Shown here one piece after another: positions 25,919 to 35,800 of a DNA stretch of 64,000 nt; position 1 is the first letter of the stretch; each line of letters begins with the position of its first letter. Source of the DNA: Paenibacillus sp. yr247 (GTDB lineage: Bacteria; Bacillota; Bacilli; Paenibacillales; NBRC-103111); assembly GCF_900103825.1 (NCBI RefSeq), contig NZ_FNIF01000002.1:124001-188000 (forward strand). Reading direction: 5' to 3'. Under the pieces are notes generated by a model. The model saw nothing but the letters and a program-made list of their open reading frames with translations, did no database searches and was not told where the DNA came from. Made by a program: the position numbers and the translations under genes.

Positions 25919-26029
25919 TGCGGATACCCCTCTATTACTATATGAAGATTTTGTAAAGGAATGTTTGTTTCCTTATTTATCCATGTTCATGTTACAATAA
26001 AAAGACTTGAACTTAGGAGAGAAAAAACT

Positions 26030-27166
26030 TTGGGTATCCTGAATCCACGATTAGTTCACCAAATTTTCAGGGGCATTTGGGTTGCATCTATTATTGTTTT
26101 AATTAGCTTCGCTTTCTATTATGTAATTCCACTTATTTACCCATTTATTTTTGGCTGGATCCTAGCACTTATGCTTAATCCTCTTGTGAACTTCTTCCAA
26201 TTCAAATTAAAATTTCCACGTTGGCTTGCCGTCACCTTATCTATGATGATATTTTTGGGTGCCATGCTTACGGCCATTTCCTTACTTGTCGCAAATATCG
26301 TTGTGGAATTAGGTTCGCTTGCCGAAACCTTGCAGTTTCAGATTAACAGACGGATGGAGCAATTCAATGTGTTCATTAATTCTTCAGCTTTCCAGAATTG
26401 GATTGAACGCATTAATGAGTTTTTTGAAAATAACCCGAAATATCAAGAAACCGTCAACAATAATCTTTCTTCAACAGCAGGCTCGATTGCAGATGTCAGT
26501 AAATTCATAATTAGTTATGTTTTTGACACGCTAAAAAGATTTCTAACCTCACTGCCGAATATCGCGACAATTACAATTATCGTCATGCTGGCCACCTTCT
26601 TTATCAGTAAAGATTGGTATCAGCTTATCAGAAGATATAAAGGAATCTTCTCCGAGATGATTGTGAAGACGACCCGCTTGATACGGAACGACTTGCAAAA
26701 AGCATTGTTTGGCTACATGCGCGCCCAGCTGATCCTCATTTCGCTTACAGCTCTTGTGGTCATCATCGGATTACTCGTATTGCGCGTTGACTACGCGATA
26801 ACCATTGGCTTATTAACAGGCTTAGCAGACTTGATGCCTTATTTGGGGACCGGTGCCGTCATGGTGCCGTGGATTCTGTATGTGTTCTTCGCGCAAGGAA
26901 ACCTTTACCTTGGAATTGGACTAAGTGTGCTTTATGGCGTCATTGTGATTGCTAGACAAATTATGGAACCTAAGGTGCTGGCCTCCTCCGTCGGCTTAGA
27001 CCCTCTGGCTACGCTAATCGTTATGTTCGTCGGACTGAAGCTATTCGGACTGCTTGGGCTCATTATTGGTCCTGTAAGTCTCATTATGATTTCGGCTTTC
27101 TATCGCGCAAGAATCTTTCATAATATTGCTGCTTACATACAAAAAGGCTCGGTTCCTCCCGAATAG
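26030..27166 (+). CDS. ytvI: YtvI-type sporulation membrane protein (AI-2E transporter superfamily)
   Basis: 378 residues from a TTG at 26030, supported by AGGAG 10 bases before. The in-frame ATG at 25961 lies upstream of an extended -10 box (TG-T-TACAAT, 25993-25998) and is unlikely to be used. About seven or eight membrane helices: three near the N-terminus, a soluble stretch (about 100-180, RMEQFNVFINSSAFQNWIER), then the family core (GLLTGLADLMPYLGTGAVMVPW, IMEPKVLASSVGLDPLATLIVMF). The neighbourhood with fxsA, pyk and accDA matches ytvI of B. subtilis, a sporulation-linked protein. Transport substrate unknown. Confidence 0.85.
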   Translation: MGILNPRLVHQIFRGIWVASIIVLISFAFYYVIPLIYPFIFGWILALMLNPLVNFFQFKLKFPRWLAVTLSMMIFLGAMLTAISLLVANIVVELGSLAETLQFQINRRMEQFNVFINSSAFQNWIERINEFFENNPKYQETVNNNLSSTAGSIADVSKFIISYVFDTLKRFLTSLPNIATITIIVMLATFFISKDWYQLIRRYKGIFSEMIVKTTRLIRNDLQKALFGYMRAQLILISLTALVVIIGLLVLRVDYAITIGLLTGLADLMPYLGTGAVMVPWILYVFFAQGNLYLGIGLSVLYGVIVIARQIMEPKVLASSVGLDPLATLIVMFVGLKLFGLLGLIIGPVSLIMISAFYRARIFHNIAAYIQKGSVPPE

Positions 27167-27190
27167 GTGGATGACCGAGCCTTAGTTTTT
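27145..27190 (+). terminator. Terminator of ytvI
   Basis: AGGCTCGG and CCGAGCCT close a hairpin that includes the ytvI stop codon, followed by TAGTTTTT. Confidence 0.85.
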
Positions 27191-27218
27191 ACATACCGCG
27201 AACAACTACCGTCCGGCT

Positions 27219-27614
27219 TTATCTGCGATTTATGAAATTAATTCGGCCTTTGCCGATTTGTTTTTGGATCAGCGCAAGCAGCATAACTCTGAAGATCGGT
27301 CTCGTGTAGGGAAAAACAAGCAGAAATCCGAAAATATCTGTAATGAAACCGGGCATGATTAATAAAATACCTCCGATGAAAATACAGATTCCATCAAGCA
27401 AATGCTGTGCAGGCAGTTGGCCCTGCGACCACTCATACCGAGCATATTCCAGTACTTTGCGGCCTTCGCGCTTGGTAAAATAGGCACCTAGGAAGCCGCT
27501 TAAAATAAGAAGCGCGAATGTGGTCCAGCCGCCGATAAGATGTCCCATGGTGATGAGGAGTGTAATTTCTAACGCAGGAACAAGAATAAAGATGGCAAGA
27601 ATAATACGAAACAT
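27219..27614 (-). CDS. fxsA: FxsA family membrane protein
   Basis: 131 residues with about four membrane helices. The family pattern is clear: FILVPALEITLLITMGHLIGGW, ILSGFLGAYFTKREGRKVL, then ICIFIGGILLIMPGFITDIFG and the PYTRPIFR ending. In E. coli FxsA overproduction relieves phage T7 exclusion by PifA; the normal role is unknown. AAGGGG lies 8 bases before the ATG. It lies just downstream of the thioesterase gene (14-base gap), so the two may be cotranscribed. YtzA in B. subtilis occupies the same place. Confidence 0.9.
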   Translation of the reverse strand: MFRIILAIFILVPALEITLLITMGHLIGGWTTFALLILSGFLGAYFTKREGRKVLEYARYEWSQGQLPAQHLLDGICIFIGGILLIMPGFITDIFGFLLVFPYTRPIFRVMLLALIQKQIGKGRINFINRR

Positions 27615-27628
27615 AAGCTCAGCCCCTT

Positions 27629-28093
27629 TTAAGAATACTTAGATAGCAGCTGCCATAATTCTGGCGCTTCCTTCTCTATACGTATTGGCTTCCAAGAAGG
27701 ATTCACCCAAACATGCCGCGTTGTTCCTGTCACAAGTAATTCGCCGGTAGGTTCTGCAGCAGAATCTATGGTCAGATCCGTCATTTCTTCTGATACTTTA
27801 CGGATTTCATAGGCAAAATGGAGCCGAACGCCGGTCATTTCGACCACACGCGTATGGATGGCTACTAAATCGTCGTAACGAGCCGGCTTCTTGAATTTAA
27901 CCTCCGCCTCAACAACCGGCAGCAAGTGCCCTTTGTCCTCGATTCTACGGTATGGATAGCCAAGCCCTCTAATTAGCTCGGTTCGCCCGATCTCGAACCA
28001 CGTCAAATAGTTGGCATGGTAAACAACTCCCATTTGATCCGTTTCTTCATATCGTACGCGAAGCTGATGCTGATGCCAACGTTCCTGAGTCAT
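27629..28093 (-). CDS. YbgC/FadM-type acyl-CoA thioesterase
   Basis: 154 residues, single hotdog domain. The active-site pattern RVRYEETDQMGVVYHANYLTWFEIGRTE is that of the 4-hydroxybenzoyl-CoA thioesterase group, with the aspartate of TDQMG as expected catalytic residue. It hydrolyses acyl-CoA thioesters in the cytoplasm; chain-length preference unknown. The ATG at 28093 has GGAGG 11 bases before; the ATG at 28132 has none. It is followed by fxsA and preceded by pyk's terminator. Confidence 0.85.
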   Translation of the reverse strand: MTQERWHQHQLRVRYEETDQMGVVYHANYLTWFEIGRTELIRGLGYPYRRIEDKGHLLPVVEAEVKFKKPARYDDLVAIHTRVVEMTGVRLHFAYEIRKVSEEMTDLTIDSAAEPTGELLVTGTTRHVWVNPSWKPIRIEKEAPELWQLLSKYS

Positions 28094-28190
28094 GATAATG
28101 AATTCCTCCAGTGACAAATTCTTAGATATCATTATAACACAGCTCGGACGTTGAGGATTGTGCCGTCACCCAGGAAAGTAATTTATATAA

Positions 28191-28230
28191 AAAAAGAGTG
28201 AAGCCGAGAATACATCTCGCTTCACTCTTC
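28191..28230 (-). terminator. Terminator of the accD-accA-pyk operon
   Basis: Reverse-strand AGAGTGAAG..CTTCACTCT with an inner CGAG/CTCG pair, followed by seven T. It begins 8 bases after the pyk stop. Confidence 0.9.
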
Positions 28231-28237
28231 GTTATAA

Positions 28238-29992
28238 CTAAAGAACGCTCGCTTGACCGGAGTAGATAACCCCAACTTCCGGATAGATCGAAACTTGTGT
28301 ACTGTCTTTGATGATTTCTACTGCGTTCTCAACGCCGACAATAACCGGAATCCCAAGGCTTAGTGCTACTACTGCCGCATGGGAAGTGATGCCGCCTACT
28401 TCGGTAATCAGCGCCGAAGCTCTTTGTATGGCCGGCATATATTCTTTATCTGTCGACACGGTTACAAGTACTGCACCGTCTACCATTTTAGCATTAGCTT
28501 CTTCAGGAGTACGAGCCGTTACAACAATACCGCTTGCCGTTTGCATGCCGATACCTGTTCCTTTGGCAATCATCTCACCAACTTGATGAACCTTGATTAA
28601 GTTCGTAGTTCCAGAGCGTCCAACAGGGACGCCTGCTGTAATAACGACGATATCTCCAAGAGACACGATACCTGTTTTAATACTGCTGTCCACCGCAAGG
28701 TTGAACAGCTCGTCCGTTGTTTTCGCGGTATTTCCCTTCACCGGAATAACACCCCATACGAGGGATAAACGACGAATCACTTGCTCGCTAGGAGTAACTG
28801 CAATGATAGGCGCTTTCGGACGGTATTTGGATACCATTCTAGCTGTATATCCACTTTCCGTAGCCGTTAGAATCGCTTTTGCACCCAACTCCAAAGCAGA
28901 GTTAGCTACCGCTTGAGAAATCGCTTCGGTTACCGTAACTTGTTGGGCTTGTGCTTGACGAAGGAAAATTTCCTTATATTCCAATGCTGCTTCCGCACGC
29001 TCAGCGATACGAGCCATCGTTTGCACGGATTCAACCGGGTATTTACCTGCAGCAGTTTCACCTGACAGCATCACAGCATCCGTACCGTCGAAAACTGCAT
29101 TCGCAACGTCACTAGCTTCTGCGCGCGTTGGACGCGGGTTACGCTGCATCGAGTCGAGCATCATCGTTGCCGTAATAACCGGCTTACCTACGATGTTACA
29201 TTTTTTGATCATTTGTTTTTGAACAACAGGAACGTCTTCAGCTGGAATTTCAACACCAAGATCTCCACGAGCAACCATTAGACCATCGGAAACTTCAAGG
29301 ATTTCGTCTAAGTTATCAACGCCCTCTTGGTTTTCGATTTTACTAATAATTTGGATGTGCGATGCATTATGTCTTTCCAGCAATTCACGAATTTCCATAA
29401 CATCACTTGCTTTCCGAACGAAAGAAGCTGCGATGAAATCTACGCCTTGCTCGATTCCGAACACGATATCGTTCGCATCTTTTTCAGTGATACCTGGAAG
29501 GCTGATTTTCACGCCTGGCACGTTAACACCTTTTTTGCTTTTCATTGTTCCACCATTGATAATACGGCACTCGATTTCTGTTCCGCGAATATCAACAACC
29601 GAAAGACCAATCAAACCATCATCGATTAGAATGGTAGATCCTACCTCAACGTCACGCGGCAGATTCGAATAAGTAACCGAGATACGGTCTACATCCCCCA
29701 AAATTTCTTCTGTTGTCAAAATGATGTGCTTGTCCTGAACGAGCTCAATCGGCTCTTCTTTCAATTTACCCGTACGAATTTCCGGTCCTTTGGTATCAAG
29801 CAGAATAGCGGCTACTTTGCCTGTCTCAGCAGATGCTGCGCGAAGGTTACGAATACGTGCGCCATGCTCATCAAAATCTCCGTGGGAGAAATTAAGACGG
29901 GCAACGTTCATTCCCGCTTCAAGAAGTTTTTTCAAATTCTCAAGTGATTCGCTTGCAGGTCCAATGGTACAGACAATTTTCGTTTTACGCAT
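28238..29992 (-). CDS. pyk: Pyruvate kinase
   Basis: 584 residues, the long form with an extra C-terminal PEP-utiliser-like domain found in Bacillales ([23 protein letters not shown]). Converts phosphoenolpyruvate and ADP to pyruvate and ATP. Landmarks: [44 protein letters not shown], the catalytic lysine loop [29 protein letters not shown] and [20 protein letters not shown] lies just before the ATG, and the start overlaps the end of accA by 8 bases, so the two are cotranslated. There is no pfkA between accA and pyk. Confidence 0.95.
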   Translation of the reverse strand: MRKTKIVCTIGPASESLENLKKLLEAGMNVARLNFSHGDFDEHGARIRNLRAASAETGKVAAILLDTKGPEIRTGKLKEEPIELVQDKHIILTTEEILGDVDRISVTYSNLPRDVEVGSTILIDDGLIGLSVVDIRGTEIECRIINGGTMKSKKGVNVPGVKISLPGITEKDANDIVFGIEQGVDFIAASFVRKASDVMEIRELLERHNASHIQIISKIENQEGVDNLDEILEVSDGLMVARGDLGVEIPAEDVPVVQKQMIKKCNIVGKPVITATMMLDSMQRNPRPTRAEASDVANAVFDGTDAVMLSGETAAGKYPVESVQTMARIAERAEAALEYKEIFLRQAQAQQVTVTEAISQAVANSALELGAKAILTATESGYTARMVSKYRPKAPIIAVTPSEQVIRRLSLVWGVIPVKGNTAKTTDELFNLAVDSSIKTGIVSLGDIVVITAGVPVGRSGTTNLIKVHQVGEMIAKGTGIGMQTASGIVVTARTPEEANAKMVDGAVLVTVSTDKEYMPAIQRASALITEVGGITSHAAVVALSLGIPVIVGVENAVEIIKDSTQVSIYPEVGVIYSGQASVL

Positions 29993-30959
29993 GGTTTCCC
30001 TCCTGAGTGAATGTGAACCGACCTATATCTCTAAATTTGCGGTAACGGTCCTCGAGCAGCTCCTGTCCGTTCATACTTAGCAAATGCTGAAGCTGTTCCC
30101 AGATAGCTGTTTTGATGAATTCTGCTTGTGTTGCCGGATCTCGGTGTGCGCCGCCTTTGGGCTCCGGAATAATACCGTCGATCACGCCCAGCTCCAAGAT
30201 ATGATCCGCAGTAATTTTCATAGCTTCTGCCGCGTGTAAGGCTTTGGAAGCATCTTTATATAAGATGGAAGCTGCGCCTTCGGGACTAATAACCGAATAG
30301 ATAGCATTCTCCAACATTAACACCTTGTTTCCTACACCTAATGCGAGTGCGCCACCACTGCCGCCCTCTCCAATAACAATACAGATGATCGGCACACGAA
30401 AAGAGGCCATTTCCAGTAAATTTCTGGCAATCGCTTCTCCTTGACCACGCTCTTCTGCAGCATTCCCTGGGAACGCACCTTTGGTATCAATAAACGTAAT
30501 GATAGGACGTTTAAATTTGTTAGCTTGACGCATCATACGCAGCGCTTTACGGAATCCTTCCGGATGCGGACATCCGAAGTTGCGAGCGATATTATCCTTC
30601 GTATCTTTCCCTTTTTGATGACCGACAACAGTGACAGGAATTCCGTTCAACTTGGCTAGTCCGCCTACTATCGCAAGGTCATCCCCATATAGTCGATCGC
30701 CATGAAACTCTATGAAATCTGTGAAAATAGACAAAATATAATCAATCGTCGTTGGCCTTTGCGGATGACGAGCTAACTGCATTTTTTCAGCAGAAGACAT
30801 ACTCGCATAAAGTTCATCCTCCAGCTGGACGTATCTTTCTTCCAAACGGCGTATTTCCTCTGAAAAGTCAATTTGTTTCTCTGCACCGAATTTACGCAGT
30901 TCAGCTATCTTGCTCTTTAGTTCCGCCAGCGGCTGTTCAAACGGCATTTCACCCGCCAT
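29985..30959 (-). CDS. accA: Acetyl-CoA carboxylase, carboxyltransferase subunit alpha
   Basis: 324 residues. With AccD it transfers a carboxyl group from biotin to acetyl-CoA, the first step in fatty acid synthesis. Landmarks: an N-terminal coiled coil ([31 protein letters not shown]), [59 protein letters not shown] and the oxyanion-hole stretch [16 protein letters not shown]. Overlaps accD by 11 bases upstream and pyk by 8 bases downstream. Confidence 0.95.
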   Translation of the reverse strand: MAGEMPFEQPLAELKSKIAELRKFGAEKQIDFSEEIRRLEERYVQLEDELYASMSSAEKMQLARHPQRPTTIDYILSIFTDFIEFHGDRLYGDDLAIVGGLAKLNGIPVTVVGHQKGKDTKDNIARNFGCPHPEGFRKALRMMRQANKFKRPIITFIDTKGAFPGNAAEERGQGEAIARNLLEMASFRVPIICIVIGEGGSGGALALGVGNKVLMLENAIYSVISPEGAASILYKDASKALHAAEAMKITADHILELGVIDGIIPEPKGGAHRDPATQAEFIKTAIWEQLQHLLSMNGQELLEDRYRKFRDIGRFTFTQEGNHA

Positions 30960-31815
30960 AATTCGCCTCCTCCTTCACTCCGTGCATGTCCAACAGCTTG
31001 ATTAACGTAGGTCTCATATCCTTACGGCTTACGACCTTGTCGAGCTGACCATGCTCGAGATTGAATTCAGATGTCTGGAAATTGTCCGGCAGTTTTTGTT
31101 TAATTGTTTGTTCAATGACACGGCGGCCCGTGAATCCAAATGGCGCTGCCGGCTCGGCAATAATAATGTCACCCAACATAGCAAAACTCGCGGATACACC
31201 ACCGAAAGTCGGATCCGTAATGATCGAAATAAACAATCCGCCTTCGGCACTGAGTTTGGACAAAGCAGCGCTTGTTTTCGCCATTTGCATCAAACTAAGA
31301 ATGCTTTCTTGCATACGTGCTCCACCTGATGTGGAGTAGATGATAATGGGAACTTTCTTCTCAATAGCGGCTTCGACCGCCCTAGTTATTCTCTCTCCAA
31401 CAACGGAGCCAAGTGATCCGCCCATAAAATCAAAACTCATAGCCGCAACAATAACCGGATAGCCACCAATCGTACCTTCCCCGGTAATAATCGCATCTTG
31501 TAATTTCGTTGTACTCTTCGCTTTATCTAATTTCTCTGCGTAATCAGGGAACTGCAATGGGTCTTCGGAGATCATATCCGCGTCATATTCCAAAATCTGG
31601 CCTTCATCGAGCGTTAATTGGATACGTTCCATTGCGCTTAAACGATAATGGTAGCCGCAGGCTGTACAGACTTTAAGGTTTTTCTCAAGCTCTTTGCTCG
31701 TTTGAATCGTACCGCATTTCGGGCATTTATTCATTAAACCTTCGGGAATTTCCCTTTTTGTTTTCTCAGAAGGAATCGTTGCATATTTACGCTTTTGAAA
31801 TAAATCCTTTAGCAC
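30949..31815 (-). CDS. accD: Acetyl-CoA carboxylase, carboxyltransferase subunit beta
   Basis: 288 residues from a GTG at 31815 with GAGGTGG about 4 bases before it. The N-terminal zinc ribbon is complete (CPKCGTIQ, then [10 protein letters not shown]: four cysteines), followed by the crotonase-like domain with [19 protein letters not shown] and [20 protein letters not shown]. Partner of AccA. First gene of accD-accA-pyk, all overlapping, ending at the 28191-28230 terminator. Regulation at the level of this leader is not visible. Confidence 0.95.
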   Translation of the reverse strand: MLKDLFQKRKYATIPSEKTKREIPEGLMNKCPKCGTIQTSKELEKNLKVCTACGYHYRLSAMERIQLTLDEGQILEYDADMISEDPLQFPDYAEKLDKAKSTTKLQDAIITGEGTIGGYPVIVAAMSFDFMGGSLGSVVGERITRAVEAAIEKKVPIIIYSTSGGARMQESILSLMQMAKTSAALSKLSAEGGLFISIITDPTFGGVSASFAMLGDIIIAEPAAPFGFTGRRVIEQTIKQKLPDNFQTSEFNLEHGQLDKVVSRKDMRPTLIKLLDMHGVKEEANYGG

Positions 31816-31882
31816 ATTTCCACCTCTAATTGGCTATTATCGTGAATCGCTGACAAGCCATGTTACTTATTTCTACTTTTCA

Positions 31883-32071
31883 CTATCTATGTAAAATAGA
31901 ATTGAGCACTTCTTGCACTTCTTCTAATTCCCCTTCGGGAACAACGATTTCGAACTGATTTTTGGATAAGGAGATACCCCTGACTTGTACGAGAAATCCT
32001 TCTTCCGTCAGCCTCTGTTTAATCCGCTCTGCAATTTTCGCGGTAGGAGCTATGTATATCACCGTCCACAT
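31883..32071 (-). CDS. Small DUF2007-like protein, unknown function
   Basis: 62 residues. The fold implied by WTVIYIAPTAKIAERIKQRL, LVQVRGIS and FEIVVPEGELEEVQEVLNSI is a small ferredoxin-like beta-alpha-beta unit, as in putative signal-transducing DUF2007 proteins; similar short proteins near accD are often mislabelled glutamate decarboxylase. GGAGG precedes the ATG, but the 11-base spacer between them contains a run of ten T (32073-32082). It lies 67 bases upstream of accD on the same strand and could be the first gene of that operon. Confidence 0.65.
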   Translation of the reverse strand: MWTVIYIAPTAKIAERIKQRLTEEGFLVQVRGISLSKNQFEIVVPEGELEEVQEVLNSILHR

Positions 32072-32215
32072 GAAAAAAAAAACCTCCTATGAAGTACAAC
32101 TACACGGATTAGGGCAAGTTAGCAACGATGATAGTAAACATCCTTTATAAGCACAGGCACACACAATGGAATAATGATATCATAATTTCTCTTTTTCCCG
32201 CAACAGAGCACTTTC

Positions 32216-32257
32216 ATGAAAAAAAGTGAAGTCTGAACTATTAGGTCTAGTCCAGAC
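32216..32257 (-). terminator. Terminator of the PgpA-type gene
   Basis: Reverse-strand GTCTG-G-ACTA pairs with TAGT-T-CAGAC around a 6-base loop, then TTCACTTTTTTT. The stem includes the stop codon region of the gene. Confidence 0.7.
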
Positions 32258-32750
32258 GTAGTTTACTGCTATAATCAGGCGCATGCTCATTCTGATGAGC
32301 GATTCTGGCAGAAGCAGCTGCCGCTAATCCACAGATCAAATCATCTAAAAAAACATGCACAGAACTCCGATCATCATTCAAGGTCCGGATTATACCCATT
32401 TTTTCTTTATCCAGATAACCAAAACTAGTTAAGCCAATCATCCCATACACATGAACAATGCCCAGGGCCAGAGTTTCATCAACACCGAACAGGGGTTCAT
32501 CTGCCTCAAGAATTGACTGCAACGGCTCGGGTAACAGCTTCTTCTCCGCCAATTCATCAAGCGCAATACCCGTGTATAGCGTATACTGCACTTCCCGCTT
32601 GGAAAGAACAGCCAGCACACTTTCGATACACTCTTCTTCGGAAAGTTGATCATTATAGGGCTTTTGCAGCCTGAACACAATTTCAGAGATTTGTTCTACC
32701 GTTACACCACGCTTTTGCAGCAATTGGATCATATGTTGTTGTTCGGTCAT
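32247..32750 (-). CDS. Phosphatidylglycerophosphatase A family protein (YutG type)
   Basis: 167 residues. The second half is the PgpA domain: ETLALGIVHVYGMIGLTSFGYLDKEK and VHVFLDDLICGLAAAASARIAHQNE. The first half (TVEQISEIVFRLQKPYNDQLSEEECIESVLAVL) is a helical domain seen in the Bacillales YutG group. Unlike enterobacterial PgpA it has no clear membrane helix, so phosphatidylglycerol synthesis as its role is less certain. GGAGGAGG lies 4 bases before the ATG. It follows dnaE by 70 bases with only a weak hairpin between and may be cotranscribed with it. Confidence 0.75.
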   Translation of the reverse strand: MTEQQHMIQLLQKRGVTVEQISEIVFRLQKPYNDQLSEEECIESVLAVLSKREVQYTLYTGIALDELAEKKLLPEPLQSILEADEPLFGVDETLALGIVHVYGMIGLTSFGYLDKEKMGIIRTLNDDRSSVHVFLDDLICGLAAAASARIAHQNEHAPDYSSKLRLD

Positions 32751-32820
32751 AAGTCCTCCTCCATCGCATGTATTGACCCTGAAATGCCGGGTTCCTATTC
32801 ATATGCGGAGGAAGCATTCT

Positions 32821-35800
32821 TTATTTCACTCTGACCGAATCTTTGCCCATGATGGTCTCAATCATCCGGATCAGATCCTTGGAAGGATCGACCAAATATT
32901 GATCACTCAGGGCCAAGAGCTTGTTGCTGCTTTCGTAGAATAGCGCAACCGCGAGCGGTCCTTTGTACAGCTTCAGCAGCGCCTTCAGCTGCAGCAGTTT
33001 GTCCGGCTGCTCGCAGTCAGCCGAGATCTTGACGAACACCCGCTGCGCCTTCGGCTCCGCAGCGGTTTTCTCGCTGCCCGCAGCCTGCGGCCGGGCAGCG
33101 CTTGTCCGCGCAGGCTGCGATGCAGCGCGGGGCTCCTGGCGGCCCGTTGAGGCGGCCGCCTGCGTTACGGCGGCGACGCTCCGCGCACCGCCAGAGCCGG
33201 CTGCCGCACGCGCAGGCTGCCGGCGAAGCCGTTGGACGCCCGCAGGGTCGTCCAACGCGACAAGCTGCTCCGCGAGCAGCTTGGGCGGGTCCTCGTCCTG
33301 AAGCTGCAGCTTCGCCCGGACGAGGACGAGTCTGCCCTTCTGCACGAGCGGAGCCGCGTTCTTCCAGGTCTCGGGAAACAACACCACCTCGGCTTTATCG
33401 ATTCGATCCTCTAGCTCCATGAATGCCATGGGCTGCCCCTTCTTCGTGACGATCGTTTTATTCGAAAGGATCATCCCAGCTACAAGCACCTCGCTATTAT
33501 CCGGCAGCTCGCCCAGCTGATGAATCATAACCGCTTCCATCTCTGCTAGCTGCAACGCGAAGGCATCAAGCGGATGCCCGGATATATACATGCCAAGAAG
33601 TTCCTTCTCGAGCTCCAATTGTTTGCTCTGCGGCATCTGTGGAATGTTCGGAACCTCCACTTCCCAGTTCGGTTCCTCAACGAAGCCGAAAAGGTGGAGC
33701 TGCAGATCATCCCGCTCCTTGCGCCATTTCGTAGCGGAAGCAATCGTTTCATCTAGTATGGCCATCAGCTGAGCGCGATGCCCGCCAAGGGTATCAAAGG
33801 CCCCTCCTTGTATCAGTGATTCAATGACCCGTTTATTACACACGCGTAAATCAACTCGTCTGCAGAAATCAAGTAAGCTCTCGAAGGGCGATTGCTTACG
33901 TTCACTAAGAATAGCATCGATCGCTTGGGTACCCACATTCTTAATCGCTGCAAGTCCAAAGCGGATCGCCCCGGCCATAGGATCAGGTGTAAACACCGTT
34001 CCGCTCCCATTCACATCCGGCGGCAGCACAGCCAGCTTCATCCGTCGACATTCATCCACATATTCGGCTACCTTCCTGTGATTCCCCATCACCGCCGTTA
34101 ACATAGAAGCCATGAAATAAATCGGATAATGCGCTTTTAAGTAGGCGGTTTGGAATGCCAGCACCCCATAAGCCGTTGCATGCGCTCGCGGGAAACCATA
34201 ATCTGCAAAACGCACGATCATATCATACACATGGTTAGCATCTTCGGCATTAAACCCTTGACGCAAGCTGCCCGAAACGAAATGTGCCCGTTCTTCATCC
34301 AGCACTTCCCTTTTCTTCTTGGAAACAGCTCGTCTTAACAGATCCGCTTCACCTAAGCTAAAACCAGCCATTGATGAAGCAATTTGCATAATTTGCTCCT
34401 GGTACACGATAATGCCGTACGTATCCCGAAGGATAGGTTCTAACGTGGGGTGCGGATAGACGACCTCCATCTGTCCGTGTTTCCCAAAAATATATTTCGG
34501 TATAAACTCCATCGGACCTGGACGGTACAAGGCCAAAACGGAAATAATATCTTCAAAAACAGAGGGCTTCAAATCCTTCAACACTTTGCGTACACCTGTT
34601 GACTCCAGTTGGAAGACGCCCGTCGTCTCCCCCTTACTGAGCATACCATAGGTCACTGCATCCTCATCCATATTAAGCACATCAAAGTTGAGGCGCACGT
34701 CTTCCATCTGTGCAATCCAGTCAACCGTTCGTTCTATAATAGACAGCGTCCGCAAGCCGAGAAAATCCATTTTCAACAGTCCGATGGCTTCCAAATGTTC
34801 CATCGTATACTGGGTAAGAGCTGTTTGAGCCGTGCCTTCTTGGAGAGGAACATACTGCGTCAACGGTTCTCTGGAAATAACAACACCTGCAGCATGTGTT
34901 GATGCATGGCGCGGCATTCCTTCAACACGCATCGCCATTTCAAGCAATTCTGCTGTCTTGGGCTGTTTGGATACCAGCGCTTTTAAATCAGAGCTAACCT
35001 GAAGTGCTTCCGCCAAGGTCATACCTAGTTGATTCGGAATCGCCTTGGCCGCACGATCAACATCTCCATATGGTACATTTAGTACACGTCCGACGTCCCT
35101 TACCGCGGCTTTGGCCGCCATCGTCCCGAAGGTAATAATTTGCGCGACATGCTCGTGCCCATATTTGGCAACCACGTAGTCAATCACTTCATCCCGGCGT
35201 TCATCGCTAAAATCGATATCAATATCCGGCATCGTAATCCGTTCTGGGTTAAGAAAACGTTCAAACAACAGCTTATATTTAATCGGATCCACATTCGTAA
35301 TGCGCAGTACATAAGCAACTAGACTTCCGGCAGAAGATCCTCTGCCTGGTCCCGTCATGATACTCTTCTCGTGAGCAAAACGGATGAAATCCCATACGAT
35401 CAAGAAGTAATCTGAAAATCCCATCTTCTCAATGACACCTAACTCATAAGCAAGACGTTCTTCCGCTTGTTTCCGCAGCGGTGAATCCTCTGAATACCAC
35501 TCCGGATTAGAAGAATAGCGCTGCTCTAACCCTTGTAAACAGAGTTCCTGCAAATATTCTCCAGCCGTGAGATGCTCAGGAATAGGACGAAAGCTTGGCA
35601 AAATCGATTTGCCGAACTCTAGTTCGAGTTCACAGCGTGAAGCCACAACGTTCGTATTCGTAAGCGCTTCGGGAACATGAACGAATAAACGGCTCATCTC
35701 CTCTTCGCTTTTCAAATACATCTGGCTCGTTCCCATGCGAAGACGGTCCGTGTCCTCCACGGTTTTGCCTGTACCAATACAAATGAGGATGTCCTGCATC

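Noticed and set aside
25961-26029. Upstream ATG for ytvI
   Set aside because: It lies upstream of an extended -10 box, and a TTG at 26030 has a good ribosome site at the right distance.
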